From: Acidobacteriota bacterium
Lineage (GTDB): Bacteria; Acidobacteriota; Terriglobia; Bryobacterales; Bryobacteraceae
Length of the DNA: 38,518 nt
Reading direction: 5' to 3'
Assembly (NCBI GenBank): GCA_026394075.1
Contig: JAPKYX010000096.1
Span: 1 to 38,518 of the forward strand
Shown: piece by piece, positions 1-9,519 of the stretch
Position numbering within the stretch: position 1 is the first letter of the stretch
Layout: every line of letters begins with the position of its first letter
Program-made: the position numbers and the translations under genes
Notes under the pieces: generated by a model
The model's database searches: none
Seen by the model: the letters and a program-made list of their open reading frames with translations, nothing else
What the model was told of the DNA's origin: nothing

Positions 1-1384
1 ACTCCGAGCCGGAGGGCGCGTACGAAATGCCGCCGCGGAACTCGTTCAACAGGGTCGGCGCGATGGTCCAGGTGTAGCTCAAGACGGCTTGCTTGTAGTT
101 GGTGAACTGGGTGTCGGCCGGCAACAGCAGGTTGTTGGGGCTGGTGGAAGGGTTCGTCTTCTGGCTATAGCGGCCGAACAAGGTATGCGAAGTCGAGAAC
201 TGGTGGTCGATGCGGATGTCGAACTGGTTGGACTGGATATCGGCGCGACGGTTGTCGATGTAGTTGGCTTGCGCAAAGCGCGCGGTATTGCCGAAGTTGG
301 CTTCCGGGTAGAAGGGGATCACCGCCCGGGCCACGGGATTGATCCGGCTGGCGGGGATGCGGTTGCCTTCAAACGGCAGACCGGTAAAGGGGTCCCGCAG
401 CGTGACCGGTTCAGCGGAGAAGTCACCGTTCTTCATCGCCGTGGTCGGCACGGAGTTGGTGATCGTCGATTGCCGGGGGAAGCGGAAGCTTTCCCAGGTG
501 AACAGGAAGAAGGTCCGGTTGCGGCCATTGTAGATCTTGGGCAGCAGCACCGGGCCGCTAACCGTCCCGCCAAACGTGTTGCCGATCTTGGCGGGCAGCA
601 CCGCCTGGTTAAACGTGCGCGAATCCATCGCCCGGTTCTGGTGATACCAGAAGCCCGCGCCGTGGTAATCGTTATTGCCGGAGCGCGAGATGGTGGTGAT
701 GTCGCCCGGTGCGCCAAACTCCGCGCCATTGCCCACGCCCTGCACCTTGATCTCCGAGATCGACTCGACTGACGGGAACAGGTTGCGGTTCGGGCTATTG
801 CCGGTGACGTTGGTGATCGAGATACCGTCGGAAGTCGATTCGCTCTGCGCCGGAACGCCGCCCTGGATGCCGTAGCCGCCGCCGTTGTCGGACTGCACGC
901 CCGGCAGGGCGGCGATCATGCCATAGGGGGTCGTGCCCGAAGCGCCGCCGCGGACGTTCACGGGCAAGCCCAGGATCTGTTCTCCACTCAGCGTCGACGA
1001 TACCGTCTGCGAATCGGTGGCGATAACACCCGCCGTCGCCGATACCTCCACCGTCTGGGTGATCTCGCCCACTTGCAGCGCGGCATCAAGCCGAACCGTT
1101 TGGCGCGACACCAGTACGATGTCTTTCACGCTGTAGCCGCGGAAGCCGCTCTGGCTGACGTTGACCGCATAAAGACCGGGCTTGACGTTCTGGAACTCAT
1201 AATTGCCCGACGCGTCGGTGGCCGACTCGCGCGTTGTATTCTCTCCTTGGTTCGTTAACCGGACCTTGGCCCCGGAAACGATGGCTCCGGTGGCGTCGGT
1301 GACGGTGCCGAGAAAAACGCCGAAAGTGGATTGGGCCAATAGGGAAGCGGCGGAAAATGCCGCCAGCAGCAAAAGTCTGAGCAT
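1..1384 (-). CDS. TonB-dependent receptor, Oar-like, N-terminal part (cut by window edge)
   Basis: Outer-membrane receptor of the large acidobacterial type, probably importing a polymeric or chelated nutrient with TonB energy; the ligand cannot be told. The visible 461 residues begin with a signal peptide (MLRLLLLAAFSAASLLAQS), followed by a carboxypeptidase-regulatory-like beta-sandwich at about residues 20-110 (GTVTDATGAIVSGAKV, then DASGNYEF). A plug-like region follows (GLPVNVRGG, VESISEIKVQGVGNGAEFG) and then the first barrel strands. The C-terminal barrel lies beyond base 1. The start is ATG at 1384, supported by AGAGGA eight bases upstream. The frame stays open to the edge. It is transcribed away from the response regulator, with a 190-base gap that holds a candidate promoter. 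The family is sure; the substrate is not. Confidence 0.93.
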   Translation of the reverse strand, partial: MLRLLLLAAFSAASLLAQSTFGVFLGTVTDATGAIVSGAKVRLTNQGENTTRESATDASGNYEFQNVKPGLYAVNVSQSGFRGYSVKDIVLVSRQTVRLDAALQVGEITQTVEVSATAGVIATDSQTVSSTLSGEQILGLPVNVRGGASGTTPYGMIAALPGVQSDNGGGYGIQGGVPAQSESTSDGISITNVTGNSPNRNLFPSVESISEIKVQGVGNGAEFGAPGDITTISRSGNNDYHGAGFWYHQNRAMDSRTFNQAVLPAKIGNTFGGTVSGPVLLPKIYNGRNRTFFLFTWESFRFPRQSTITNSVPTTAMKNGDFSAEPVTLRDPFTGLPFEGNRIPASRINPVARAVIPFYPEANFGNTARFAQANYIDNRRADIQSNQFDIRIDHQFSTSHTLFGRYSQKTNPSTSPNNLLLPADTQFTNYKQAVLSYTWTIAPTLLNEFRGGISYAPSGSE

Positions 1385-1392
1385 GATGTATA

Positions 1393-1398
1393 TCCTCT
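1393..1398 (-). promoter_or_regulatory. Ribosome binding site of the left TonB-dependent receptor
   Basis: On the minus strand AGAGGA ends eight bases before the ATG at 1384. This fixes the start and excludes a longer product. Confidence 0.6.
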
Positions 1399-1490
1399 TG
1401 GGGGGCTGTGCGCAAGCGCGAGTCGGCACAAACCGTTATTCGAGCTTGCCGATCAAAAAAGTTCGGAGTGAGAGAAAACCCTGTACTTCC

Positions 1491-1519
1491 TGTATAGCAG
1501 CCTGGATCGCTGATTACAA
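1491..1519 (-). promoter_or_regulatory. Candidate sigma70-type promoter of the left TonB-dependent receptor
   Basis: On the minus strand TTGTAA (bases 1514-1519) and TATACA (1491-1496) are separated by exactly 17 bases, each matching four of six consensus positions. Transcription would start near base 1484 and leave a leader of about 100 bases. It is the best promoter-like pair in the 190-base gap, found by eye only. Confidence 0.35.
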
Positions 1520-1574
1520 ATGAATAGAAGATGACTGCGCCCGCCGCCGGGTGAATTGGCGGACAGGTTTAGGA

Positions 1575-2348
1575 CTACAGCTTCAGCAAAGCGCGCAACT
1601 TCTTCGTCTGCACGCGGCTGACCGGGATCAGCGTCTGCTTTTTGTCATCCATCTTCACCTGGAAGCTGGACTTGAACCACGGGACCACTTCGCGGATGCG
1701 TTTGACGTTCACGAGATAGCTGCGGTGGACGCGCCAGAACAGGTCCGGGTCCAGGTCAGCTTGCATCTCTTCGATGGTCCGGTAGTTGGAAAGGCCTTCC
1801 GCCTCATTGGTGACCACGGTGATCACGCCTTCATCAATGGTGACGAAGATGATGTCCTGGGCTTCGACAATCAGGTTGCGGTTGAGATGCCGGACCAGGA
1901 TGCGATTCCGGGCAGGGGCGGCCGACTGGGTAGCGGGGGCCTCGGCCGCCCGCTGATGGCCTTCGACCACCTTGCGGGCCCGCTCCACGGTCTGTTCCAG
2001 CCGGGCGCGTTCGATGGGCTTTAACAGGTAGTCGAGCGCTTCCAGTTGAAAGGCCTCGACGGCGTATTGATCGAACGCGGTCGCCAGCACGAAATGGGGG
2101 AGTGGAATCTTTTTCTCGTTCAAACGCCGGATGACGCCCAGGCCATCCAGGCCCGGCATCTGTACATCCATAAACACGACGTCGGGTTCCAGATTCTCGA
2201 TGGCTTCCACGGCTTCGAGACCGTTGGAGGCGGTGCCGATCACCTCCAAATCAGGGAAGTCCTTCAAAAGATAGGACAATTCGCTTAAAGCCAGGGCTTC
2301 GTCATCCACCAGAAGGACCGACAGCGTTGCAGTCGCGCGCACGGGCAT
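1575..2348 (-). CDS. LytTR-family DNA-binding response regulator
   Basis: A 257-residue two-component response regulator that should bind DNA after phosphorylation. The receiver domain spans about residues 8-125, with the acidic pair D15-D16, the phospho-acceptor D61 in VVFMDVQMPG, the switch T90 and the conserved K110-P111 (YLLKPIE). An Ala/Pro-rich linker (about 130-147) leads to a LytTR domain at about 148-257 (DLFWRVHRSYLVNVKRI is typical). No histidine kinase lies beside it in this window. It is divergent from the inositol phosphate synthase operon across 129 bases that contain two small inverted repeats, so that operon or the gene itself may be a target; this is inference. Start ATG at 2348. 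Confidence 0.95.
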   Translation of the reverse strand: MPVRATATLSVLLVDDEALALSELSYLLKDFPDLEVIGTASNGLEAVEAIENLEPDVVFMDVQMPGLDGLGVIRRLNEKKIPLPHFVLATAFDQYAVEAFQLEALDYLLKPIERARLEQTVERARKVVEGHQRAAEAPATQSAAPARNRILVRHLNRNLIVEAQDIIFVTIDEGVITVVTNEAEGLSNYRTIEEMQADLDPDLFWRVHRSYLVNVKRIREVVPWFKSSFQVKMDDKKQTLIPVSRVQTKKLRALLKL

Positions 2349-2370
2349 GAGATGCTACGATATCAGGTTA

Positions 2371-2405
2371 GCGCTGTAAAGCGCCCGCTTCCCTGACAGG
2401 AAGCG
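2371..2405. repeat. Two adjacent perfect inverted repeats in a divergent intergenic region
   Basis: GCGCT-GTAA-AGCGC occupies 2371-2384 and CGCTTCC-CTGACA-GGAAGCG occupies 2386-2405, back to back. They lie between the LytTR regulator start (2348) and the inositol phosphate synthase start (2478). They could be operators or leader hairpins; the sequence alone does not decide. Confidence 0.4.
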
Positions 2406-2477
2406 CAGGTCAGCCGAACCCAAGACGCCCACTCGGCACTTGGCGAATGTCGGTCCGGAAGAAAGTAGGACAGGTTT

Positions 2478-3806
<1,329 letters not shown>

Positions 3807-3825
3807 CAACGTCCCTACATCGAAA

Positions 3826-4821
3826 ATGAAAGTTCTCGTTATTGGCGGGACAAATTACATCGGCAAATTGCTGGTCCCCCAACTGGTCAAAGCTGGTCAT
3901 GAAGTGTCGGTGTTGCACCGGCGGAATAAGCACGACTACGGAAAACGGGTCGTCAACTTACAAGCGGACCGCAACGACCCGGAGGCACTGAAGCGCGTGC
4001 TGGAAGGCCAGCGCTTTGAGGCCGTCTACGACAACGTGTACGACTGGGAGCGGGGCACGACGGCCAATCAGGTGGAAGCCACCGTACGCGCCGTCAGTGA
4101 CCGGCTGCAGCGCTACATCTTTATGTCGAGCGTGGCGGCCTACGGCGATGGCTTGAACCATCACGAAGCCGACGCGCTGGCTCCCGACGATCATCCCGAC
4201 CCCTACGTCCGCAACAAGGCGATGACCGAGCGGATGCTGTTCCGGCTCTACCATCGCAGCAAAGTGCCGGTGGTGACCATCCGGCCGCCGTTCATCTACG
4301 GACCCGGCAACCCCTACTATCGCGAGCAGTTCTTCTGGGATCGCTTGCGCGACAACCGCAGCCTGATCCTGCCCGGCGACGGCCGCCGCTTGATGCAGTT
4401 TGTCTTCATCAAAGACCTGGTGGCCATGTGCATGAAGGTGCTGGATGAGCCGCAGGCGTTGGGGCAGGCTTTTAACGTGGCCAACCCGCGTCCGATCACG
4501 CAGGAAGAGTTGCTGGAAGTGCTGGCCCAGGCCGCTGGCAAGAAGCTGCACCTTACGCGTATGCCGCGGCGTCAGATTCTGATGGCGGGCGGGCATCCGT
4601 TGGGGCCGAAGCTCTATTTCGGGTATTACTTTGACATCCCCGCGATTACTCAAGTGGTCGCCAAGGCGCAGCGGATGCTGAAGTTTAAGCCGACTGATTT
4701 CCTGACCGGCTTGCAGGAATCGTATCGCTGGTATGTGCGGAATCAGAAGAAGTCCAAGATCGATTACTCGTTCGAGGATCAGCTGATGGCCATGCCGGTC
4801 GCTCCGCCGGTGCTGGTCTAA
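3826..4821 (+). CDS. NAD-dependent epimerase/dehydratase (extended SDR)
   Basis: A 331-residue extended short-chain dehydrogenase/reductase, predicted to be a cytoplasmic nucleotide-sugar or related epimerase, dehydratase or reductase. It has the N-terminal NAD-binding motif GGTNYIG (residues 7-13), the SSVAAYGD segment with the catalytic Ser (about 101-108), and Y127-x3-K131 (YVRNK). A substrate-side stretch reads RPPFIYGPGNPYYREQ. The length is normal for the family. It lies 19 bases after the inositol phosphate synthase gene and is surely co-transcribed, which suggests a role in inositol or inositol-conjugate metabolism. That link is inference; the substrate cannot be read from sequence. 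Start ATG at 3826. Confidence 0.9.
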   Translation: MKVLVIGGTNYIGKLLVPQLVKAGHEVSVLHRRNKHDYGKRVVNLQADRNDPEALKRVLEGQRFEAVYDNVYDWERGTTANQVEATVRAVSDRLQRYIFMSSVAAYGDGLNHHEADALAPDDHPDPYVRNKAMTERMLFRLYHRSKVPVVTIRPPFIYGPGNPYYREQFFWDRLRDNRSLILPGDGRRLMQFVFIKDLVAMCMKVLDEPQALGQAFNVANPRPITQEELLEVLAQAAGKKLHLTRMPRRQILMAGGHPLGPKLYFGYYFDIPAITQVVAKAQRMLKFKPTDFLTGLQESYRWYVRNQKKSKIDYSFEDQLMAMPVAPPVLV

Positions 4822-4855
4822 GCTGGCTGTAGAACACGGGACTAGTTCGCCTTTC

Positions 4856-4861
4856 GGGAGG
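4856..4861 (+). promoter_or_regulatory. Ribosome binding site deciding the start of the barrel-like protein
   Basis: GGGAGG six bases before ATG 4868 favours that start over the in-frame TTG at 4862. Confidence 0.6.
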
Positions 4862-4867
4862 TTGCGG

Positions 4868-5467
4868 ATGACAAAGTTCGCACTGTTTCTCTGCTTGACT
4901 GCGCTTCCGGTGGCCGCTATCGACATCGTGGCCAGCGGTGGGTTGAACGCCACCGGACAGGGCTCGGTCAATGCCACCTCGGGCACCGTCACGGCTGGTG
5001 GCCGGGCCGTGGGCCTGCTGAACTTCGGCGGCAATTTCCTGAATCTGGGTGCGGTGGCCCTCGGCATGGAACTGCCCATCATGGTGGGCGGCGCCGGTTG
5101 GACGCAGATCACCAGCGGATCGGTGACGGCGGAGTCAGTGAATCTGGCCGTGATCCCGGGTTTGCGCGTGCGTTTCCTGCCGGTCGCACCGGTGACACCC
5201 TGGGTTTCGGCGGGTGTGGGCGGGGGCCGCTTGGCGCGATCTTCGGCTGGTACACGCACGGTCGGCACACTCGCTTCCAGCAACACCCAAAGTGTCTTTG
5301 CGTGGGATGCCGCGGCGGGCCTAGACTTTAAGCCCGTCACGTTCTTGTTGTTCCGCGCGGAGGTGCGCAACTTCCACTTCCAGAGCCCAGAGTCGCTGGT
5401 GAACGGCATCTCCAAACAGGGCCGCAACAACTTGGCCTTTCTGGCCGGCATCGGGGTCCGCTTCTAG
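4868..5467 (+). CDS. Small secreted/outer-membrane beta-barrel-like protein
   Basis: A 199-residue protein of unassigned family. It has a signal peptide (MTKFALFLCLTALPVAA), then a Gly-, Ala- and Val-rich sequence of alternating polarity with repeated short strands (for example FRAEVRNFHFQSP), and ends GIGVRF with a terminal Phe. This pattern is typical of small outer-membrane beta barrels. The start is ATG at 4868 because GGGAGG (4856-4861) lies six bases upstream; a TTG at 4862 in the same frame overlaps that site. The gene is 46 bases after the epimerase and three bases before the thioesterase, so it belongs to the same run. No enzymatic motif is seen. Confidence 0.75.
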   Translation: MTKFALFLCLTALPVAAIDIVASGGLNATGQGSVNATSGTVTAGGRAVGLLNFGGNFLNLGAVALGMELPIMVGGAGWTQITSGSVTAESVNLAVIPGLRVRFLPVAPVTPWVSAGVGGGRLARSSAGTRTVGTLASSNTQSVFAWDAAAGLDFKPVTFLLFRAEVRNFHFQSPESLVNGISKQGRNNLAFLAGIGVRF

Positions 5468-5470
5468 CCC

Positions 5471-5908
5471 GTGATGACGCGCGACGGCTTCCGGTTCTCC
5501 CACAATTTCCGCGTCCGCTATTCCGAGGTAGACCCGCAAGCGGTGGTGTTCAATGCCCGCTATCTGGACTACGCCGACTTGGGCGTCACCGAATACTGGC
5601 GCGCCCTGGGCATCTCGTTTGCTCCCGGCGAGAACTTCTTTGAGGTCCACGTGGTGAAAGCCACCGTCGAGTTCCGCGCGCCCATTCGCTATGACGAGCA
5701 AGTCGTCGCCTACGTCCGCACCAGCCGCATTGGACGGACCAGCTTGACCACTCAACTGGAACTACACGGCGTCACTGGCGATGACCTGCGTGCGGTGATC
5801 GAGCAAGTGCACGTCCACGTCGATCTCAAAACCGGCCGGCCCCAGCCCGTGCCCGATTGGGTGATCGAGCGGATGGAGCAGTTCGAAGGCCGCACGCTGA
5901 GAAGCTAG
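5471..5908 (+). CDS. Hotdog-fold acyl-CoA thioesterase (YbgC/4HBT-like)
   Basis: A 145-residue single-domain hotdog thioesterase, expected to hydrolyse an acyl- or aryl-CoA in the cytoplasm. The N-terminal motif FRVRYSEVDPQAVVFNARYL contains the conserved acidic residue (D21) and the YLDYAD helix start of the 4-hydroxybenzoyl-CoA thioesterase class. The middle strand VKATVEFRAPIRYDEQV is also typical. The length is normal. It starts three bases after the preceding stop, at GTG 5471 or the adjacent in-frame ATG 5474; neither can be excluded. It closes the inositol phosphate synthase run and converges on the penicillin acylase gene 47 bases away. The substrate is unknown. Confidence 0.9.
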   Translation: MMTRDGFRFSHNFRVRYSEVDPQAVVFNARYLDYADLGVTEYWRALGISFAPGENFFEVHVVKATVEFRAPIRYDEQVVAYVRTSRIGRTSLTTQLELHGVTGDDLRAVIEQVHVHVDLKTGRPQPVPDWVIERMEQFEGRTLRS

Positions 5909-5955
5909 CGCGTTGCTGCTCGAAGCCAGTGGGCGGCGGGCGCTTGGGAGACTCG

Positions 5956-8118
5956 CTACGGCACCAGTTCCAGCGTCTTGGCGGCTTCCACCTTTGTGAA
6001 CGGTAGCGGGAAGCTGGTGCCGGCCCAGTAGGCTTTCCACTGGTCACGGAAGTGGCCGGAGAGCACATGGCCGGATTCGCCCACCACCAGGTTATTCAGC
6101 GACGTGTCCCAGTTGGAGAGATCCGCCACCCAGCGCATGGACGGGCCAATGCGCGTCGTCGTCTGCTTCACCGTGGTGGAGGCTCCATTCATCTCCACCG
6201 GCCCGATCTGGAAGTAGCGGCCCACATAAGGCACGCGCGACAGCACCGGATGCCCCAGCGTCATCTCATTCACCAGGCCGTAGCGCCAGCGGTTGGGGTC
6301 GTCACCCTGCTTGCGGCGGCCTTCGGCCATGGCTTCGTCGAACGCCTTAACGATGACTTCATCCCAGTCAGGAAACCAGTCCTTGGGCTTGGCGGCCATC
6401 AGATTCTCGACTACTGAGGGAGCCATCTGGTAGGCATAGTCGCCCCCTTTGCCGGGTGCCGCGCGCTCCGCGATGGTGCGACGGATGTTCTGGTAGAGCA
6501 AGGTGACCGCATAGGCAGCGGCGGAATCGGCCGTCATCAGGCCGTTCCAGTTTTTGAGCAACTTGGCCGGTTCAGCCAACGCCGGGTTCTTGGCTCCGCG
6601 CCGTTCATAGGCGGCCACGGTCTCTCGCGCCAACCGGTGGGAAAAGGCGGCGTAGATGTCGGTCTGGATGCTCAGCATGTCCTCGGTGGTGAGGGCCTTC
6701 TTTGCTTCCAGGCGCGCGCGGATCTGGTTGGAGCGGTACTGGGGCGCGAAGTCGCCATTCAGGCGGAAGCCCGGTTCGGCGGGCCAGGGGTTCTGGTTGG
6801 CGGTGACGATCAGGCCGCTGGAGGGGTTGTAGAAGTTGGGCAGCTGGTCAAAGGGGAGAAACCCTTGCCAGTCAAACTTGGGGTCGCCACCATCCACTGG
6901 GACATCGCCGTCATGCGCCTGCCGGATCGGCAGCAGACCCGTGGCTTGATAGCCGATGTTGCCGTCCACGTCAGCATAGACAAAGTTCTGTCCCGGGCCG
7001 GGATAGCGCCGCAACGCGTCGCGGAACTCGGTCCAGTTGCGGGCCATGTTCAACTGCACCATGGGATAAGTGAACGTCCCCACTTCGGCCGCCGCCCAAC
7101 GCAAGGCCAAGGGCCGGCCACCTTCTTGGGTGACTATGGGGCCGTGACGGGTGACGCTGATGGGCAACTGCTGCGGGGCCGCGCCCTTGATGCGGATCAC
7201 TTCCATTTCCTGGCGGGCCGGTTCATTGGCGCGCTCAATGTAGAGATCCTGCACGTCGTAGCCCAGGTTGGTCACGCCCCAGGCGATCCGCTCATTGTGG
7301 CCGATGATCACGCCGGGCAGCCCGGGCAGGCTGACGCCCGCCGCATTCAAGCCGCCGCCCTTCAGGTGCACCTGATACCAGGTGGCCGGGAAGGTCCAGG
7401 CCAGGTGCGGGTCATTGGCGAGGATCGGCTTGCCGGTGGCGGTCAGCTTGCCGGAAACGGCCCAGGCATTGGAGCCGGGCTGCACCTCATGCCCGCTGCG
7501 GATGGGAAACAGCGCATTCACCTTGGCCGCGTCGCCCTTGGCCAGCAGCTGCATCTTTTGCACGTCGTCCTTCCATGAATCGGTGAGGGTCCGGTACATT
7601 TGCAATGCCACCAGAATGGAATCCGAGATGGTCCACGGGCGCGGCTGATAGCCCATCAGCACGAACTCCACCGGCAGCGCGTGGCGTTGGGCGTCCATGC
7701 TGGCGTTGACGCCGCGGACGAAGGCGCGGAAGAGAGCCAGATCAGCGGGGGTCAGGCGCTGCGCGTGCGCTTCGGCCAGGTGCCGCATCCGGAGGCGGCG
7801 AGCGTCGGTGTCGGTCTCCAGTGCGCCCACGCCGGCAATCTCAGACATGTCGCCCGCGGCCAGACGGCGCAGTGCATCCATCTGCCACAGCCGGTCGTTG
7901 GCGGTCACGTAGCCTTGCGCAAACAAGACGTCTTCCAGCGATTGCGCGGAGATGTGTGGGACGCCCTGGGCGTCGCGCTGGACCTGAGCGGCGACGCCGG
8001 CGCGCACGGTTCCGGAGGTGGAAGGCATCGGCCGCCACAGCAGCCACCAAGCGCCGCCCAGGGCTCCTAAGGCAAGGACGACCAGGGCAGCGTTAACATA
8101 ACGAATGACACGGTTCAC
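5956..8118 (-). CDS. Penicillin acylase family protein (Ntn hydrolase)
   Basis: A roughly 720-residue periplasmic N-terminal nucleophile hydrolase that cleaves amide bonds (beta-lactams, acyl-homoserine lactones or other N-acyl compounds). It has an N-terminal membrane/signal segment (YVNAALVVLALGALGGAWWL), an A-chain, a short spacer, and the processing site with nucleophile Ser in PGSNAWAVSG (about residue 216). Downstream are NDPHLAWTFPATWYQ, SLPGLPGVIIGHNERIAWG and the oxyanion-region VTANQNPWP. The length fits the family. I chose GTG at 8118 because the longer reading from GTG 8142 would overlap the divergent CorC gene and add residues before the signal segment; either is possible. The specificity (beta-lactam versus acyl-homoserine lactone) is not predictable. 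Confidence 0.92.
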   Translation of the reverse strand: MNRVIRYVNAALVVLALGALGGAWWLLWRPMPSTSGTVRAGVAAQVQRDAQGVPHISAQSLEDVLFAQGYVTANDRLWQMDALRRLAAGDMSEIAGVGALETDTDARRLRMRHLAEAHAQRLTPADLALFRAFVRGVNASMDAQRHALPVEFVLMGYQPRPWTISDSILVALQMYRTLTDSWKDDVQKMQLLAKGDAAKVNALFPIRSGHEVQPGSNAWAVSGKLTATGKPILANDPHLAWTFPATWYQVHLKGGGLNAAGVSLPGLPGVIIGHNERIAWGVTNLGYDVQDLYIERANEPARQEMEVIRIKGAAPQQLPISVTRHGPIVTQEGGRPLALRWAAAEVGTFTYPMVQLNMARNWTEFRDALRRYPGPGQNFVYADVDGNIGYQATGLLPIRQAHDGDVPVDGGDPKFDWQGFLPFDQLPNFYNPSSGLIVTANQNPWPAEPGFRLNGDFAPQYRSNQIRARLEAKKALTTEDMLSIQTDIYAAFSHRLARETVAAYERRGAKNPALAEPAKLLKNWNGLMTADSAAAYAVTLLYQNIRRTIAERAAPGKGGDYAYQMAPSVVENLMAAKPKDWFPDWDEVIVKAFDEAMAEGRRKQGDDPNRWRYGLVNEMTLGHPVLSRVPYVGRYFQIGPVEMNGASTTVKQTTTRIGPSMRWVADLSNWDTSLNNLVVGESGHVLSGHFRDQWKAYWAGTSFPLPFTKVEAAKTLELVP

Positions 8119-8127
8119 GCTCTCATC

Positions 8128-9519
8128 ATGCCAGACGCTCACCTAGGTTATCGGCTACTGGCGCTTTTTGTCCTGACGCTACTGAACGCCTTCTTCTCCG
8201 CCGCGGAGGTGGCGCTGCTGTCCGTGCGCCCTTCCCGCATGGAGGCGCTGGCTGCGGAAGGCAACATTGGCGCGCAGGCGGCCCTCAGCCTGATCCACAA
8301 CATGGAGCGCATGATCGCGCTCAGCCAGGTGGGCATTACGCTGGCCAGCCTGGGTATGGGCTGGGCCGGAGAAGAGGCGATCACGCATGCCCTGGTGGGC
8401 GCGCTGCGTCCGCACGTGCCGGCCGGTGCCATGTGGATCGTGGAGGGGGCCAGCTTCGGGATTGCCTTCCTGCTGCTGACCCTGGTGATCGTGGTGCTGG
8501 GCGAAGTGGTGCCCAAGAATCTGGCTGTCGAAAAGGCCGAGCGCATGGCCATCCTGACCGCGCCGCCGCTGCTGATCTTTTACCGGGCACTGACGCCATT
8601 TGTGTTGGCGGTGGAATGGTTCTCCGGTTTGTTCTCCGCCGTCCTGGGCGTCAAGAGCACCGGCCATGGCGGCGGCGCGCATTCGGCCGAAGAGATCAAG
8701 CACATCGTCTCATCGAGTGGCGACGAAGGACACTTGCGCGAGTTTGAAGAAGAGTCCATCCATCGCCTGCTGGACCTGCATTCGTTGGTCGCTCGCGAGG
8801 TGATGGTGCCACGCGGGCGCGTGGTGTCTCTGCCGCTCGATGCCACGCTCGACCAAGTGCTGCGCACCATGGCGGAGCACAACTATTCGCGCGTGCCGGT
8901 CTACCGTGATGCGCCCGAGAATCTGGTGGGAGTCATCCACTACCGTGACCTGCTGCGCGTCTGGCGGGACCGCCGCTTTGCGCAGGAGCGGCGCCGTCAA
9001 GCCAAGTCATTCCATCTGGAAGACTGGATCACCAAGCCGCTGATCGTGCCGGAAACCAAGCCGCTGAACGAACTGATCGACGAGTTCCGTGCCGCCCACA
9101 AGCATCTGGCGGTGGTGGTGGATGAGTTCGGCACCATTGCCGGTGTTGTGACCATGGAAGACGTGCTGGAACAGGTGTTCGGCGAAATTGAAGACGAACA
9201 CGATGATCGCCGCCGTCCGCACCTGCCCGAGGCGGAAGAGATCGAGGTGGAAGGCACCATCCCGATCCGCGACCTGGAAATGCAATACGGGCTTGAGCTG
9301 CCTTCAGAGACTGGGTTTGAGACGCTGGCGGGTTTCCTGCTGTCGCGCCTGGGCTTCATCCCCAAGGGCGGGGAAGTGGTGAACGAAGCCGGGCGGCGCT
9401 ACACCGTGCTGGCGATGGAACGCAACCGCATTGCGCGGGTGAAGATCGAGAAGATTGAGAAAGCTGACCCCAGCGTCGAAACCGGAGCGGCGGCGAGCGA
9501 AGACGAAGCTACGGTTTAG
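8128..9519 (+). CDS. CNNM/HlyC-CorC family transporter (DUF21, CBS pair, CorC domain)
   Basis: A 463-residue inner-membrane protein of the hemolysin C/CorC family, linked to Mg2+ or Co2+ handling and, in some members, membrane repair. The DUF21 transmembrane domain covers about 1-175 (LLALFVLTLLNAFFSAAEVA, then FLLLTLVIVVLGEVVPKN). Two CBS motifs cover about 224-290 (VMVPRGRVVSLP, SRVPVYRD) and 304-356 (LAVVVDEFGTIAGVVTMED). The CorC/HlyC ion-regulating domain is at about 368-446 (EGTIPIRDLEMQYGLELP). The start ATG 8128 lies nine bases from the start of the divergent penicillin acylase. The 3' end overlaps the convergent hydrolase gene by 11 bases (9509-9519). Confidence 0.94.
   Translation: MPDAHLGYRLLALFVLTLLNAFFSAAEVALLSVRPSRMEALAAEGNIGAQAALSLIHNMERMIALSQVGITLASLGMGWAGEEAITHALVGALRPHVPAGAMWIVEGASFGIAFLLLTLVIVVLGEVVPKNLAVEKAERMAILTAPPLLIFYRALTPFVLAVEWFSGLFSAVLGVKSTGHGGGAHSAEEIKHIVSSSGDEGHLREFEEESIHRLLDLHSLVAREVMVPRGRVVSLPLDATLDQVLRTMAEHNYSRVPVYRDAPENLVGVIHYRDLLRVWRDRRFAQERRRQAKSFHLEDWITKPLIVPETKPLNELIDEFRAAHKHLAVVVDEFGTIAGVVTMEDVLEQVFGEIEDEHDDRRRPHLPEAEEIEVEGTIPIRDLEMQYGLELPSETGFETLAGFLLSRLGFIPKGGEVVNEAGRRYTVLAMERNRIARVKIEKIEKADPSVETGAAASEDEATV

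Noticed and set aside
2352-2380. Promoter-like TTTACA and TAGCAT with a 17-base spacer upstream of the LytTR gene on the minus strand
   Set aside because: Its predicted start point falls at or after the ATG, so it would need a leaderless or shortened gene. The match may be chance because it overlaps the palindrome.
6637-8070. Plus-strand open frames opposite the penicillin acylase gene
   Set aside because: They mirror the codons of the real gene (Gly/His/Val-rich) and show no start signals or domains.
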